In this document: positions 42,389-51,588 of the stretch, piece by piece
Position numbering within the stretch: position 1 is the first letter of the stretch
Layout: every line of letters starts with the position of its first letter
Assembly: GCA_965249965.1 (NCBI GenBank)
Contig: OZ252262.1
Coordinates: forward strand, 1,054,001-1,118,000
Reading direction: 5' to 3'
Length of the DNA stretch: 64,000 bases
Source of the DNA: HXMU1420-13 sp965249965
GTDB lineage: Bacteria; Bacteroidota; Rhodothermia; Balneolales; Balneolaceae
Notes under the pieces: generated by a model
Seen by the model: only the letters and a program-made list of their open reading frames with translations
Databases searched by the model: none
Told to the model about the DNA's origin: nothing
Translations under genes and position numbers: made by a program

Positions 42389-43957
42389 ATGAAAAGGTTT
42401 AATATCGGTTCGAATACGCTGGCAATATCCGATGTACTTAACATTTGCGAGCATAATTATCGGGTAAATTTATCAAGAGAAACCCTTCAAAAGGTTCGGC
42501 AAAGTGCTGAAAACGTTGCATCGATGATCGAAAAAGGGGATGTGGTGTACGGCATAAACACCGGGTTTGGTCCATTATGCAGCACGGTAATTTCGAAAGT
42601 GGATACCAACCAACTCCAGGATAATATTCTTCGCAGCCATAGTGTGGGAGTGGGTAAACCTATTAGTCCATTACTTTCAAAAATGATGATGGTACTAAAG
42701 CTGCAATCGCTAAGTCTTGGATACTCAGGTATCCAACCGGATACGCTTGAACGGATCCAGTTTTTTATCAATCAAAATATAATTCCGGTTGTGCCTGAGC
42801 AGGGTTCGGTTGGTGCCTCGGGTGATTTGGCTCCACTTGCCCATTTATTTTTACCACTAATCGGACTAGGTGACGTGTACCTGGACGGTGAGAAAATGCC
42901 CTCAGCATTAATGCACCAAGTATCTGGGATCGAACCTCTCAATTTGAAAGCAAAAGAAGGTTTGGCGTTAATAAATGGCACTCAGTTTATCGCAGCTCAT
43001 ACCGCGTTAGGGGTTGCCAGAATGCATAAACTATTAAATGTAGCTGATATTATTGGTGCGATGAGTTTGGAAGGAGTACTTGGAAGCGCCAGCCCTTTTG
43101 TTGATACGTTGCATGAAATCCGACCTTTTAAAGGATCGATATTAGTAGCACACCGCATGCGAAATCTTCTTCAAAAATCTGAGATGATACAATCACATGC
43201 AGATTGTGGAAGGGTGCAAGATCCGTATTCAATTAGGTGCATTCCGCAGGTTCATGGAAGTTCCAGAAATGCCTGGCTACATGTAAAAGAACTTACAGAT
43301 ATCGAGATTAACTCAGTGACTGATAACCCAATAATTTTATCGGAAAACATTGCCATAAGTGGTGGAAATTTTCATGGGCAGCCCTTGGCAATGGCGGCAG
43401 ATTATTTAACGCTAGCCGCTCATGAAATCGGTAATATATCTGATCGTCGCATTTATCTGTTATTGGAAGGTGGACACGAAGGCCTGCCAAAGTTATTAAT
43501 GAATGACATTGGTTTAAACTCAGGATTCATGATCCCCCAATATACTTCCGCAGCTTTAGTGAGTGAAAATAAGGCGCTTTGTTTTCCTGCATCAGCCGAT
43601 AGTATTCCTACTTCTCTTGGGCAAGAAGATCATGTTAGCATGGGAAGTATATCATCCAGAAAATTGAATCAGGTGCTGGATAATCTCGAGCAAATTCTGG
43701 CCATCGAGTTAGTTACCGCTGCTCAGGCATTTGATTTTCGCCGACCGCTGAAGTCAGGCCCGATATTGGAAGCCTGTCATCAATATGTTAGAACTAAGAT
43801 TGATCATGCGGATAAAGACCGAATTTTCGGAAAAGATATTGCCAAAGCACACCTGATTATCAAAGAAAATAAACTGAACGAGATAGCACGAGAGATTGCA
43901 AACAAAGAAAATATCGACTTAAATGGATCGTACCATGGATTATTCAACATTTCTTAA
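42389..43957 (+). CDS. hutH: histidine ammonia-lyase
   Basis: First step of histidine degradation: histidine to urocanate and ammonia. The MIO cofactor is formed from Ala-Ser-Gly at about 142-144 within SVGASGDLAPLAH. Also seen: YGINTGFGPL (catalytic Tyr near 53), QDPYSIRCIPQVHG, TDNPII and GNFHGQPLA. Length 522 is normal. It begins the hutHUIG operon; hutU starts inside its 3' end. Confidence 0.96.
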   Translation: MKRFNIGSNTLAISDVLNICEHNYRVNLSRETLQKVRQSAENVASMIEKGDVVYGINTGFGPLCSTVISKVDTNQLQDNILRSHSVGVGKPISPLLSKMMMVLKLQSLSLGYSGIQPDTLERIQFFINQNIIPVVPEQGSVGASGDLAPLAHLFLPLIGLGDVYLDGEKMPSALMHQVSGIEPLNLKAKEGLALINGTQFIAAHTALGVARMHKLLNVADIIGAMSLEGVLGSASPFVDTLHEIRPFKGSILVAHRMRNLLQKSEMIQSHADCGRVQDPYSIRCIPQVHGSSRNAWLHVKELTDIEINSVTDNPIILSENIAISGGNFHGQPLAMAADYLTLAAHEIGNISDRRIYLLLEGGHEGLPKLLMNDIGLNSGFMIPQYTSAALVSENKALCFPASADSIPTSLGQEDHVSMGSISSRKLNQVLDNLEQILAIELVTAAQAFDFRRPLKSGPILEACHQYVRTKIDHADKDRIFGKDIAKAHLIIKENKLNEIAREIANKENIDLNGSYHGLFNIS

Positions 43958-45605
43958 ATATTACGCATCACATCCAAAGTATCATGCACCAACCGGGCCA
44001 AATCTGCATGCTAAAAACTGGCAAACTGAAGCTGCCATTAGAATGTTACTTAACAATTTAGATGAAGAAGTAGCAGAAAATCCGGATGAATTCATTGTGT
44101 ATGGCGGAAATGGTCAGGCAGTGAGAAACAGGGCAGCACTTGAAAAAATCATTGAAGTGTTACTCAATTTAGAGGAAGACCAAAGTCTTTTGGTTCAATC
44201 CGGAAAACCGGTAGGAATCGTAAGAACACATCCAGAGGCTCCCCGAGTTTTGATAGCCAATTCAAACCTCGTTCCGGAATGGGCAAATTGGAATCATTTT
44301 AACGAATTAAAAGAACGTGGATTGATGATGTACGGTCAAATGACCGCCGGTTCCTGGATTTATATTGGAACGCAGGGCATTTTACAAGGAACCTACGAGA
44401 CTTTCGTTGCCTGTAGTAAAAAGCATTTTAAGGGTGATCTTCGAGGAAAATTATTGGTGACCGGTGGATTGGGAGGCATGGGGGGAGCTCAGCCTTTAGC
44501 GGCAACCATGGCAGGCGCGACTTTTTTAGGTGTGGATGTAGATCCAGCTCGCATCGAAAAGAGAATGAAGACTAAATATATCGATCGAATGACGGATTCT
44601 TATGAAGAAGCTATTCGTTGGGTGATGAAGGCAAAATCAAACAACGAAAATATATCTGTGGGGTTGGTCGGAAATATTGTTGATGTACTTGCCCGATTAA
44701 TAGAAGATGAAATCACACCTGAGATACTGACAGATCAAACATCTGCGCATGACCCATTAAACGGATATGTACCAACTGGTTTAAGTCTTCAGGAAGCAAT
44801 GGAACTGAGAAAATCAGATCCGAAAGCGTATGAAAAACGTTCTATCGATACAATGGCAGAACATGTCCGGCATATGTTGACCTTGCAGGATCGGGGTTCT
44901 ATTACGTTTGATTATGGGAATAATCTGCGAGCCTATGCTCAGCAAGGTGGCGTTGAAAACGCTTTCGATTTTCCAGGATTTGTACCTGCGTATATTCGAC
45001 CACTATTTTGCGAAGGAAAAGGGCCATTTAGGTGGGCGGCTTTATCAGGCGACCCGGATGATATCCATGTAACAGACCAGGCATTAATGGATGCATTTCC
45101 TGAAAATAAACCATTGATCAATTGGTTAAAACAAGCGCAAGAAAAAGTGGCTTTTCAAGGATTGCCTTGTAGAATTTGCTGGCTTGGTTTAGGTGAAAGA
45201 GAGAAGGCCGGGAAAATATTTAACGATCTGGTAAAGGAAGGCAAAGTAAAAGCCCCGATTGTAATCGGGCGCGATCATCTGGATTGTGGATCTGTTGCAT
45301 CGCCAAACAGAGAAACAGAAGGTATGTTGGATGGTACCGATGCTGTAAGTGATTGGCCTTTGCTGAATCTATTGTCGAATGCCAGTGGTGGAGCAACCTG
45401 GGTAAGTTTTCATCATGGAGGTGGAGTTGGTATGGGGTATAGCCAACATGCCGGAATGGTAGTAGTTGCTGATGGTACAGATCGTGCTGAAAAATGCCTG
45501 CAGCGAGTATTGCATAACGATCCCGCAATGGGAATTTATCGTCATCATGATGCAGGGTATGAAATTGCCACAGAAGTTGGAAAAGATCATGATATTCTGA
45601 TATGA
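43935..45605 (+). CDS. hutU: urocanate hydratase
   Basis: NAD-dependent conversion of urocanate to imidazolonepropionate. NAD-binding region: TGGLGGMGGAQPLAATMAGA (about 175-195) and GVDVDPARIEKR. Other family pieces are GKPVGIVRTH, RVLIANSNLVPEWANW, CRICWLGLGEREKAG with the active-site Cys, DHLDCGSVASPNRETEGM and SFHHGGGVGMGYSQHAG. Two starts are possible, 43923 and 43935; I prefer the second, whose N-terminus MDYSTFLKYYASHPKYHAP matches the usual beginning. The overlap with hutH is 23 to 35 bases. Confidence 0.95.
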   Translation: MDYSTFLKYYASHPKYHAPTGPNLHAKNWQTEAAIRMLLNNLDEEVAENPDEFIVYGGNGQAVRNRAALEKIIEVLLNLEEDQSLLVQSGKPVGIVRTHPEAPRVLIANSNLVPEWANWNHFNELKERGLMMYGQMTAGSWIYIGTQGILQGTYETFVACSKKHFKGDLRGKLLVTGGLGGMGGAQPLAATMAGATFLGVDVDPARIEKRMKTKYIDRMTDSYEEAIRWVMKAKSNNENISVGLVGNIVDVLARLIEDEITPEILTDQTSAHDPLNGYVPTGLSLQEAMELRKSDPKAYEKRSIDTMAEHVRHMLTLQDRGSITFDYGNNLRAYAQQGGVENAFDFPGFVPAYIRPLFCEGKGPFRWAALSGDPDDIHVTDQALMDAFPENKPLINWLKQAQEKVAFQGLPCRICWLGLGEREKAGKIFNDLVKEGKVKAPIVIGRDHLDCGSVASPNRETEGMLDGTDAVSDWPLLNLLSNASGGATWVSFHHGGGVGMGYSQHAGMVVVADGTDRAEKCLQRVLHNDPAMGIYRHHDAGYEIATEVGKDHDILI

Positions 45606-46846
45606 ACAGTTCAGCAAAGTTATACGGACCATTTCATCAAATAATCACAATGCAAGGAGTGCCAACTCATGGTCCAATAGCAGATGAGCAGCTGGAAATC
45701 AATGAACAATCAGGAATTATTGTAGATGGCGGCATCATCATCGAAATCGGTGATTACAATGAATTAGACTACAAATATGAACGTATAGTCAGAATCAAGC
45801 CTGACAATGAAACGTGGGTAGCACTTCCATCATTTGTTGATTGTCATACCCATATTTGCTGGGGAGGAACTCGGGTTGAAGATTACGCTGCACGGGTGGC
45901 CGGGAAATCCTATTTAGAAATCGCAGAATCAGGTGGTGGTATAATGACTACCGTTAGAGCTACACGCGAAGCCACGGAAGAGAAACTGGTTGATGGAATA
46001 TTAGCCAGAGTTGACCAGCATTTGAAACGTGGAATTACAACGATAGAAGTAAAATCAGGATATGGATTAACGGCAAGCGATGAACTAAAAATGCTCAGAG
46101 CAATCAAAGCTGCAAATGCACAAACTAAGGCTAGTATGATTCCTACTTTTTTGGGAGCTCATATCAAGCCGAAGGATTTTGAAGGGACAAATCGAGCGTA
46201 TTTGCACATGTTGTTGGATGAAGTTATTCCGATAATTCGAAATGAAGATCTTGCGAATCGAGCAGATATTTTCGTTGAAGAAGGAGCGTTCACCATCGGG
46301 GAAGCGAAATGGTATGCTGGAACTCTCAAGGAATCTGGTTTTGAATTAACTATGCATGTAGACCAGTTTCATGCCGGTGGCTCGGTTTTAGCCAATGAAT
46401 TAGAATGTGTTTCTGCCGATCATCTAGAATTTACCGATGAAGTAGGCATCAAAGCTTTCTCCAACTCGAAGACAATAGCCGTTGCTTTACCGGGTGCATC
46501 GTTAGGTTTAGGGATGCAATTCACACCCGCTAGAGAATTGCTGGATGCCAACGCCAGCGTAGCCATTGCAACCGACTGGAATCCCGGCTCGGCACCCATG
46601 GGCGATTTAGTTACACAAGCATCAATTTTGGGAGCTTCACAGAAAATGACTATAGCAGAAACTCTTGCAGGAATTACAACACGAGCAGCATTAGCTTTAC
46701 GAATTGATAAGGGAGTTATACGTGAAGAATCGGAAGCTCATTTCAATATTTTCGCTACTGATGATTACAGAAATATCTTTTACGAACAAGGGCAATTGCG
46801 ACCTTCGGGGACAGTGATCGGAAATTTATATATGAACCATGAATAA
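45602..46846 (+). CDS. hutI: imidazolonepropionase
   Basis: Amidohydrolase-superfamily metalloenzyme that opens the imidazolone ring to N-formimino-glutamate. Metal ligands lie in FVDCHTHICWGG (HxH near residue 82). Then VKSGYGLTASDELKML, FLGAHIKPKDF, DIFVEEGAF, HVDQFHAGG and the late Asp in ATDWNPGSAPMG. Length 414 fits. It overlaps the hutU stop by four bases (ATGA). Confidence 0.95.
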   Translation: MNSSAKLYGPFHQIITMQGVPTHGPIADEQLEINEQSGIIVDGGIIIEIGDYNELDYKYERIVRIKPDNETWVALPSFVDCHTHICWGGTRVEDYAARVAGKSYLEIAESGGGIMTTVRATREATEEKLVDGILARVDQHLKRGITTIEVKSGYGLTASDELKMLRAIKAANAQTKASMIPTFLGAHIKPKDFEGTNRAYLHMLLDEVIPIIRNEDLANRADIFVEEGAFTIGEAKWYAGTLKESGFELTMHVDQFHAGGSVLANELECVSADHLEFTDEVGIKAFSNSKTIAVALPGASLGLGMQFTPARELLDANASVAIATDWNPGSAPMGDLVTQASILGASQKMTIAETLAGITTRAALALRIDKGVIREESEAHFNIFATDDYRNIFYEQGQLRPSGTVIGNLYMNHE

Positions 46847-47807
46847 GACGGGGTATACTTTACCTAAAACGGAATTGTGGTCAGGCCGAGTTGACTCACA
46901 TACCGAAGAATCAGGTTTTCGATGGCATCAAGTAGTTCGTTGTGAGAACCTCCGGAACATCAGTGAAAATGAAGAAGTTGCGCTTTTAGGCTTTGCTTGT
47001 GATGTAGGTGTTGCCAGAAATAATGGGAGAATTGGGGCAGCAAAAGGTCCGGATCATTTCAGGGAAACGGTCGGGAATTTGTGTTGGCATGGGCAAACCA
47101 AAGGATTTTTAGATGTTGGCACCATCAAACCCATTGAAGAGAATCTCGAACTTGGTCAGAAAGTACTTGGGGAGAGTATTCTTCAACTTCTCAAACAACA
47201 AAAATTACCGTGTGTAATCGGAGGTGGCCATGAAACAGCTTTCGGGCATTATTTAGGAATAGCCTCTTTTTTAAAAAACACAGCGCCAGCTGCAAAGTTG
47301 GGGATACTAAATATCGATGCCCATTTTGATTTGAGGCCATTTGATCGGGGAGCTCATTCGGGTTCTCCTTTCTTACAAGCACTTGATGATGCTGAACAAA
47401 ATGAACTTGATGTAGCATATTTTGTGCATGGAATTAATCCACATAATAATACCCGTTCTTTATTTGAGACAGTCGAAAAGCGAAACGTTGGATTTAATAC
47501 CAACGAAGAGGTGATTCGTAGTAATAAATCAGCAAAAAAGAAGCTGCAACGATTTCTTGATAGCCGAACTCATATTTATTTAACTATTTGTTTAGATGTG
47601 TTCGCTGCATCGATTGCACCGGGAGTGAGTGCTCCTGCATGGAATGGAATTCAACTTCAACATGCACTTGAAGTAATCAAGTTGGTGAAATCATACAATA
47701 AGCTTCTAAGTATGGACATCTGCGAGCTAAACCCGAACTACGATGTTCAAAATCAAACAGCGAAAACTGCGGGAATGTTATTTGCTGAACTAGTTCAGGG
47801 CGGCTAG
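46839..47807 (+). CDS. hutG: formimidoylglutamase
   Basis: Ureohydrolase (arginase) family enzyme that hydrolyses N-formimino-glutamate to glutamate and formamide. Mn ligands are in GGGHETAFGH, NIDAHFDLRP and TICLDVFAASIAPGVSAPAWNG. LGFACDVGVARNNGRIGAAKGPDHFR is the substrate-loop pattern. It overlaps hutI by eight bases, completes the pathway, and overlaps the convergent TPR gene by 18 bases. Confidence 0.93.
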   Translation: MNKTGYTLPKTELWSGRVDSHTEESGFRWHQVVRCENLRNISENEEVALLGFACDVGVARNNGRIGAAKGPDHFRETVGNLCWHGQTKGFLDVGTIKPIEENLELGQKVLGESILQLLKQQKLPCVIGGGHETAFGHYLGIASFLKNTAPAAKLGILNIDAHFDLRPFDRGAHSGSPFLQALDDAEQNELDVAYFVHGINPHNNTRSLFETVEKRNVGFNTNEEVIRSNKSAKKKLQRFLDSRTHIYLTICLDVFAASIAPGVSAPAWNGIQLQHALEVIKLVKSYNKLLSMDICELNPNYDVQNQTAKTAGMLFAELVQGG

Positions 47808-48854
47808 AGCGTTTTTGGCTTCATCAAATTCGCTATCAAATTTAAGCGCCTGTTGATAGGATGCTTTTGCTTGCTCAATATTATTTTCATGTTCCTCGAT
47901 ACTGCCCTGTCGATAATATGCCCAGGCTAACCAGGAGTCACCAACTTCATCCCCCAAGGCGATAAACTTATTGATGTATTCTTTTCCGGAATCTAAATGC
48001 ATTCCTGAAACGGCTGCTAATCGCCCGATCTGATAAAACGTAATGTTGAAATTTTCATCAATTTCCAGGGCTTTCTTGTAATTTTCCATTGCCTGATCGT
48101 ATAATTCATATCGCTGCTGGGCATTCCCAAGGTTGTAATAAATTGTTGCTGTAGTATCGTTCACTTGCAGTTGTTGGATGGCCATATCTGCTGCTTTTGG
48201 AAATTCCCCTCTATTGAAATAGAAGTTAAAAAGCTGATAATATGCACCCATGAATTTAGGATGCTGTTCAATCGCGTTTTTATAATGATATTCTGCAAAC
48301 TCAACTTCATCGTAGTAGGTGTAAATTCTTCCCCATGCAATAATTCCTGCTTCTTTGTCTATGTTGTCGATTTCATTGGCTTGAGCTTCGGCTTTATCTC
48401 TTCCCCCACCAACAAATCGAGGGGCCTGCAGGTAATATTCCATAGCGCTTTCGCGAGCCTCAATATTTGCGGGATCTAGTTCAATCGCTTTTTCATAGTT
48501 TCTTCGGCTTTTGCGGGCATACCCTGCTTGCCGAAGTACAGAAGCATTTTGTGCGGAACGCCCAAAAGCATGTCCAAGCCACATGTAATAATGGGAGTTA
48601 CCGGAATCTAAATCTGCTGCTTTTTCAAAATGTTCAACAGCTTCTGCAAAGTTCTCCAGTTCAAATTCAATTCGACCCAAATAATAAATTATCTTCGGAT
48701 CGTTGCCATTGGTAGGTAATAACGCATTGAAAGTCTGTTGAGCAGCGCTAAGATTGTTCTTTTCAAATTGCTCAACTCCTAATTCAAATGATTGCGCATT
48801 TCCTGTTAGTGATGCACAAATTGTTAAACAAACGATTGCTGAAATTTTTTTCAT
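47790..48854 (-). CDS. exported tetratricopeptide-repeat protein
   Basis: Signal peptide: residues 1-20 (ends GNAQ). The remainder (about 24-350) is about eight to nine 34-residue TPR units, seen as repeated A.E.F.KA...D/P patterns, for example ENFAEAVEHFEKAADLDSGN, SRRNYEKAIELDPANIEA and YDQAMENYKKALEIDENF. It is a periplasmic or membrane-associated scaffold of unknown partner. It converges with hutG, so it is not part of that operon. Confidence 0.88.
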   Translation of the reverse strand: MKKISAIVCLTICASLTGNAQSFELGVEQFEKNNLSAAQQTFNALLPTNGNDPKIIYYLGRIEFELENFAEAVEHFEKAADLDSGNSHYYMWLGHAFGRSAQNASVLRQAGYARKSRRNYEKAIELDPANIEARESAMEYYLQAPRFVGGGRDKAEAQANEIDNIDKEAGIIAWGRIYTYYDEVEFAEYHYKNAIEQHPKFMGAYYQLFNFYFNRGEFPKAADMAIQQLQVNDTTATIYYNLGNAQQRYELYDQAMENYKKALEIDENFNITFYQIGRLAAVSGMHLDSGKEYINKFIALGDEVGDSWLAWAYYRQGSIEEHENNIEQAKASYQQALKFDSEFDEAKNALAALN

Positions 48855-48916
48855 GCCATTCCCCTTTTGATGTTGGAGAACAACTACGGAATCATCGAAT
48901 TGTTGTTTCGGAGTAC

Positions 48917-49303
48917 TTAATTCTGTGAATGAAGTGCGACTCTGTTTCCTTCAGAATCCGTGAATACAGCCATATACCCGTGGTCCGGTGAAATCTGGCG
49001 TTTAGATATGGATACGGTCCCACCAGCAGCGGCGATTCTGTCCTGAATTATTTGCAGATCAGGATTCGCATTCAGATAAATAAGTGGACCATGAGTGTCG
49101 CTCGGCCGATAGAAACTTTCATTATAAATGAGTGCTCCCGAAACGCTTTCCATATCACCGGGGAAAACTGCCATTTTAAAATCGTCGCCTAAATTCATGA
49201 AGCTTAATTCAACTTCGAAGATAGTTTCATAAAATGTTTTCGCTCGTTGAATATCACTAACTGGAATTTCAAACCAACTGATGAAATGCTTTGCTGTACT
49301 CAT
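48917..49303 (-). CDS. VOC family protein (glyoxalase-like)
   Basis: A 128-residue single VOC domain pair: HFISWFEIPVSDIQRAKTFYETIFEVEL opens module one, and GPLIYLNANPDLQIIQDRIAAAGG opens module two, ending GYMAVFTDSEGNRVALHSQN. This is the PF00903-type arrangement seen in many small isomerase or dioxygenase-like proteins. It lies 51 nt downstream of the MarR gene on the same strand, so it is probably the regulated partner. Confidence 0.85.
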   Translation of the reverse strand: MSTAKHFISWFEIPVSDIQRAKTFYETIFEVELSFMNLGDDFKMAVFPGDMESVSGALIYNESFYRPSDTHGPLIYLNANPDLQIIQDRIAAAGGTVSISKRQISPDHGYMAVFTDSEGNRVALHSQN

Positions 49304-49354
49304 AATGCAAGGATTAGTTAAGATACAGCAACCTAATTCTCTGGCGTAATATTA

Positions 49355-49810
49355 TCAACCTCGTAATTTTTCCAGCAATTCGCTTAATTGAGTTGCTTCA
49401 TCAGGGGTGAGATTATTCATCCTGGCGTCCAGATTTTTGATCTTTGTATCAATGGTGGATAGTAAATACTCGCCTTCATCGGTTATAAAAACCTGAATTT
49501 TACGACGATCATCTGGGCATGGATTTTTTCGTGCCAATCCTTTTGCGATTAGGCGGTCTACGATTCGGGAAGCATCCGACATCTTGTCGATCATTCGGTC
49601 ACTTAAATCATTGGTAGAAAGAGGGTTTCCGTTTGCTCCCCTAAGAATACGAAGGATATTGAACTGCTGTTGAGTCACCTCAAATTGATCCATGAAATTC
49701 TTGATTTCATTTTTTAACCAACCATTAGTAATCAATAAATTTACACGCAGCTTATGCCATTCACTTTGGAATGCTTTCTGTTGGTGGATTTCTTCTTGAG
49801 CTGTAGTCAT
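49355..49810 (-). CDS. MarR-family transcriptional regulator
   Basis: A 151-residue winged-helix repressor. Dimerisation helices lie at the N- and C-termini. DNA-binding helices are about 55-90 (QQFNILRILRGANGNPLSTNDLSDRMIDKMSDASRIVDRLIAKGL). The wing NPCPDDRRKIQVFITDEG, with the DxR signature, is near 97-114. The 22-bp dyad at 49859-49880 is a likely own operator. Probable regulon: itself, the VOC gene and perhaps the DMT exporter. The inducer is unknown. Confidence 0.9.
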   Translation of the reverse strand: MTTAQEEIHQQKAFQSEWHKLRVNLLITNGWLKNEIKNFMDQFEVTQQQFNILRILRGANGNPLSTNDLSDRMIDKMSDASRIVDRLIAKGLARKNPCPDDRRKIQVFITDEGEYLLSTIDTKIKNLDARMNNLTPDEATQLSELLEKLRG

Positions 49811-49858
49811 GGGGTTAAATATATAAATGTAAATTCAATCTTTCTAAAATTGCTATAT

Positions 49859-49880
49859 GTTACAACATTAATGTTATAAC
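49859..49880. promoter_or_regulatory. near-perfect 22-bp dyad, candidate MarR operator
   Basis: GTTACAACATTAATGTTATAAC reads the same on both strands except for one symmetric pair; the core AACATTAATGTT is a perfect 12-bp palindrome. It lies 49 bp upstream of the MarR start and just past the DMT exporter stop, and has the size and symmetry of MarR sites. Confidence 0.6.
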
Positions 49881-49892
49881 TTATAAATACGA

Positions 49893-50795
49893 TCAATGAA
49901 GAGCCTTCCCAGTATTAGGAACAATTTTTGGTTTGTACAGAGCAATTAAATTACCGATCAGAATTAATGCCGCGCCAGAGAGGCTAATAACGGTCCAATT
50001 ATAATTTTCAAGAAGTGTGGAAATGATAAGGGCGATAACAGGAGCAATTAAACTAACGTATGCTGCTTTTCCGGCACCAATATTTCCAACTAAAGTAAGG
50101 TAAGCACCAAAGGCTATTACTGAACCAAATATTGCGAGATATAATAGTGAGGCAATGTACTGTGTGGAAACTATAAAAGAGAGCTCTTTGCCGGATAGTA
50201 AGGCAATTAACATCATAGCTCCACCACCATATGTCATTCCAAATGCATTACTGGATATCACTGGAATGCCAGATTTGGTATTTCTTGCAGAAGTAATATT
50301 TCCGAGACTAGCTATGAAAGTTCCACCAATGGCGAGTGTCATCCCGAGTAGTTTGCCATCTTCGAAGGAAAAGACTTTAAGGTCATCCCAGAAAATTAGG
50401 GCTGTTCCAAATAATCCCAGAAACCCACCTAGAATAACTTTTAATTCAAGTTTGGTTTTAAGAAATATGCGGGCATTTATGATGTTGAAAAATACTAAAA
50501 ACGAAAATATCAGCCCCACAAGACCGCTTGTTAAATAAAGCTCCGACATGTAAATGAGCCAATAATTAAATCCAAAAATGAACAACCCCTGAAGCAGAAT
50601 AAACGCATGTTCATTTCGAGTGAAGGCTAATTTAAGCTTTAGAATGCGGGCAGAAGCTAACAAGATAACACCAGCCAGTAAAAAGCGATAAGCTACAGAG
50701 AACATGGGGTCGACATCCCCAACCTGAAATTTAATTACATACCATGTACTACCCCAAATAAGTGTAGGAGTAATAAACAGAAGTATGTTTTTCAT
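49893..50795 (-). CDS. EamA/DMT-superfamily transporter
   Basis: A 300-residue membrane protein with ten hydrophobic helices in two EamA repeats (about 3-135 and 150-290). The opening FITPTLIWGSTWYVIKFQ and YRFLLAGVILL are typical RhaT/YedA-like exporter signatures, and LLSLIAPVIALII-like AYVSLIAPVIALIIS marks the second repeat. The substrate is unknown; relatives export amino acids or metabolites. It lies three bases after the glucokinase stop on the same strand, probably one transcript. Confidence 0.88.
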   Translation of the reverse strand: MKNILLFITPTLIWGSTWYVIKFQVGDVDPMFSVAYRFLLAGVILLASARILKLKLAFTRNEHAFILLQGLFIFGFNYWLIYMSELYLTSGLVGLIFSFLVFFNIINARIFLKTKLELKVILGGFLGLFGTALIFWDDLKVFSFEDGKLLGMTLAIGGTFIASLGNITSARNTKSGIPVISSNAFGMTYGGGAMMLIALLSGKELSFIVSTQYIASLLYLAIFGSVIAFGAYLTLVGNIGAGKAAYVSLIAPVIALIISTLLENYNWTVISLSGAALILIGNLIALYKPKIVPNTGKALH

Positions 50796-50798
50796 GGG

Positions 50799-51551
50799 TT
50801 AAACTATACGAAGATGTGCGTTTTTTGCCGCCAAAGCAGCACCGATAATTCCGGCATGATTTCGATTCTTAGCAGGAACAACGGGAGTATCCAAGTCTAA
50901 ATATTGTTCAAATTGGTCGAATTTTTTACTGATACCTCCACCAATAATGATAAGATTAGGATAGAACAATTTTTCAAGGTGCGACAAATACATATGAACG
51001 CGCTTTCCCCAAGTCTCAAAATCCAGATCATTTTTTTCCCGTACTGAATGAGCTGCAAAATCCTCGCCCTTTATATTATTTTCCAGATAAACGTGGCCAA
51101 GTTCTGTATTTGGGAGTAATTTTTTTTCGTTGAAGATGGCAGTTCCGATTCCGGTGCCAAATGCAGCAATTAGAACGACGCCTTTTTCTTTCATGCCTGC
51201 ACCAAATTTCATTTCCGCAAAACCGGCAGCGTCCACATCATTTACAAGATGGGTTGGGCAACCTGTAACTTTTTCAATTTTATATGCTGCGTTTACACCA
51301 ATCCAGGAGTCATCAATATTTGAGGCAGTACGAACAACTTCATCAACAACAGCAGCCGGGAAGCCTACGCCAACCTGACCATGCCAATCAAAATGCTTAA
51401 TCAGTTTCGTGATTGTTTGAATAACTGCGTTAGGAGTGGCAGGCTGTGGCGTCGGAATTCGATGACGCTCGGTAATTAACACTCCTTTTTTTGTGTCTAC
51501 AATTGCTCCTTTTATGCCGGAGCCTCCAACATCAATTCCTAGTATTTTCAT
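50799..51551 (-). CDS. polyphosphate-dependent glucokinase (ROK family)
   Basis: A 250-residue kinase predicted to phosphorylate glucose with polyphosphate (and possibly ATP). Intact motifs: phosphate-1 GIDVGGSGIKGAIVD (residues 5-19), GFPAAV, catalytic VNDVDAAGFAE with Asp near 104, FGTGIGTAIF and ELGHVYL with sugar-contacting Glu/His near 148. GGGISKKFDQF and the C-terminal GIIGAALAA follow. It lacks the zinc-finger Cys set of classical ROK repressors. It is paralogous to the degenerate copy at 40674-41447. It is followed by the DMT exporter. Confidence 0.88.
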   Translation of the reverse strand: MKILGIDVGGSGIKGAIVDTKKGVLITERHRIPTPQPATPNAVIQTITKLIKHFDWHGQVGVGFPAAVVDEVVRTASNIDDSWIGVNAAYKIEKVTGCPTHLVNDVDAAGFAEMKFGAGMKEKGVVLIAAFGTGIGTAIFNEKKLLPNTELGHVYLENNIKGEDFAAHSVREKNDLDFETWGKRVHMYLSHLEKLFYPNLIIIGGGISKKFDQFEQYLDLDTPVVPAKNRNHAGIIGAALAAKNAHLRIV

Positions 51552-51588
51552 GGTGCAAATCTATCAAAGAAAATTATCAATCAAAATC

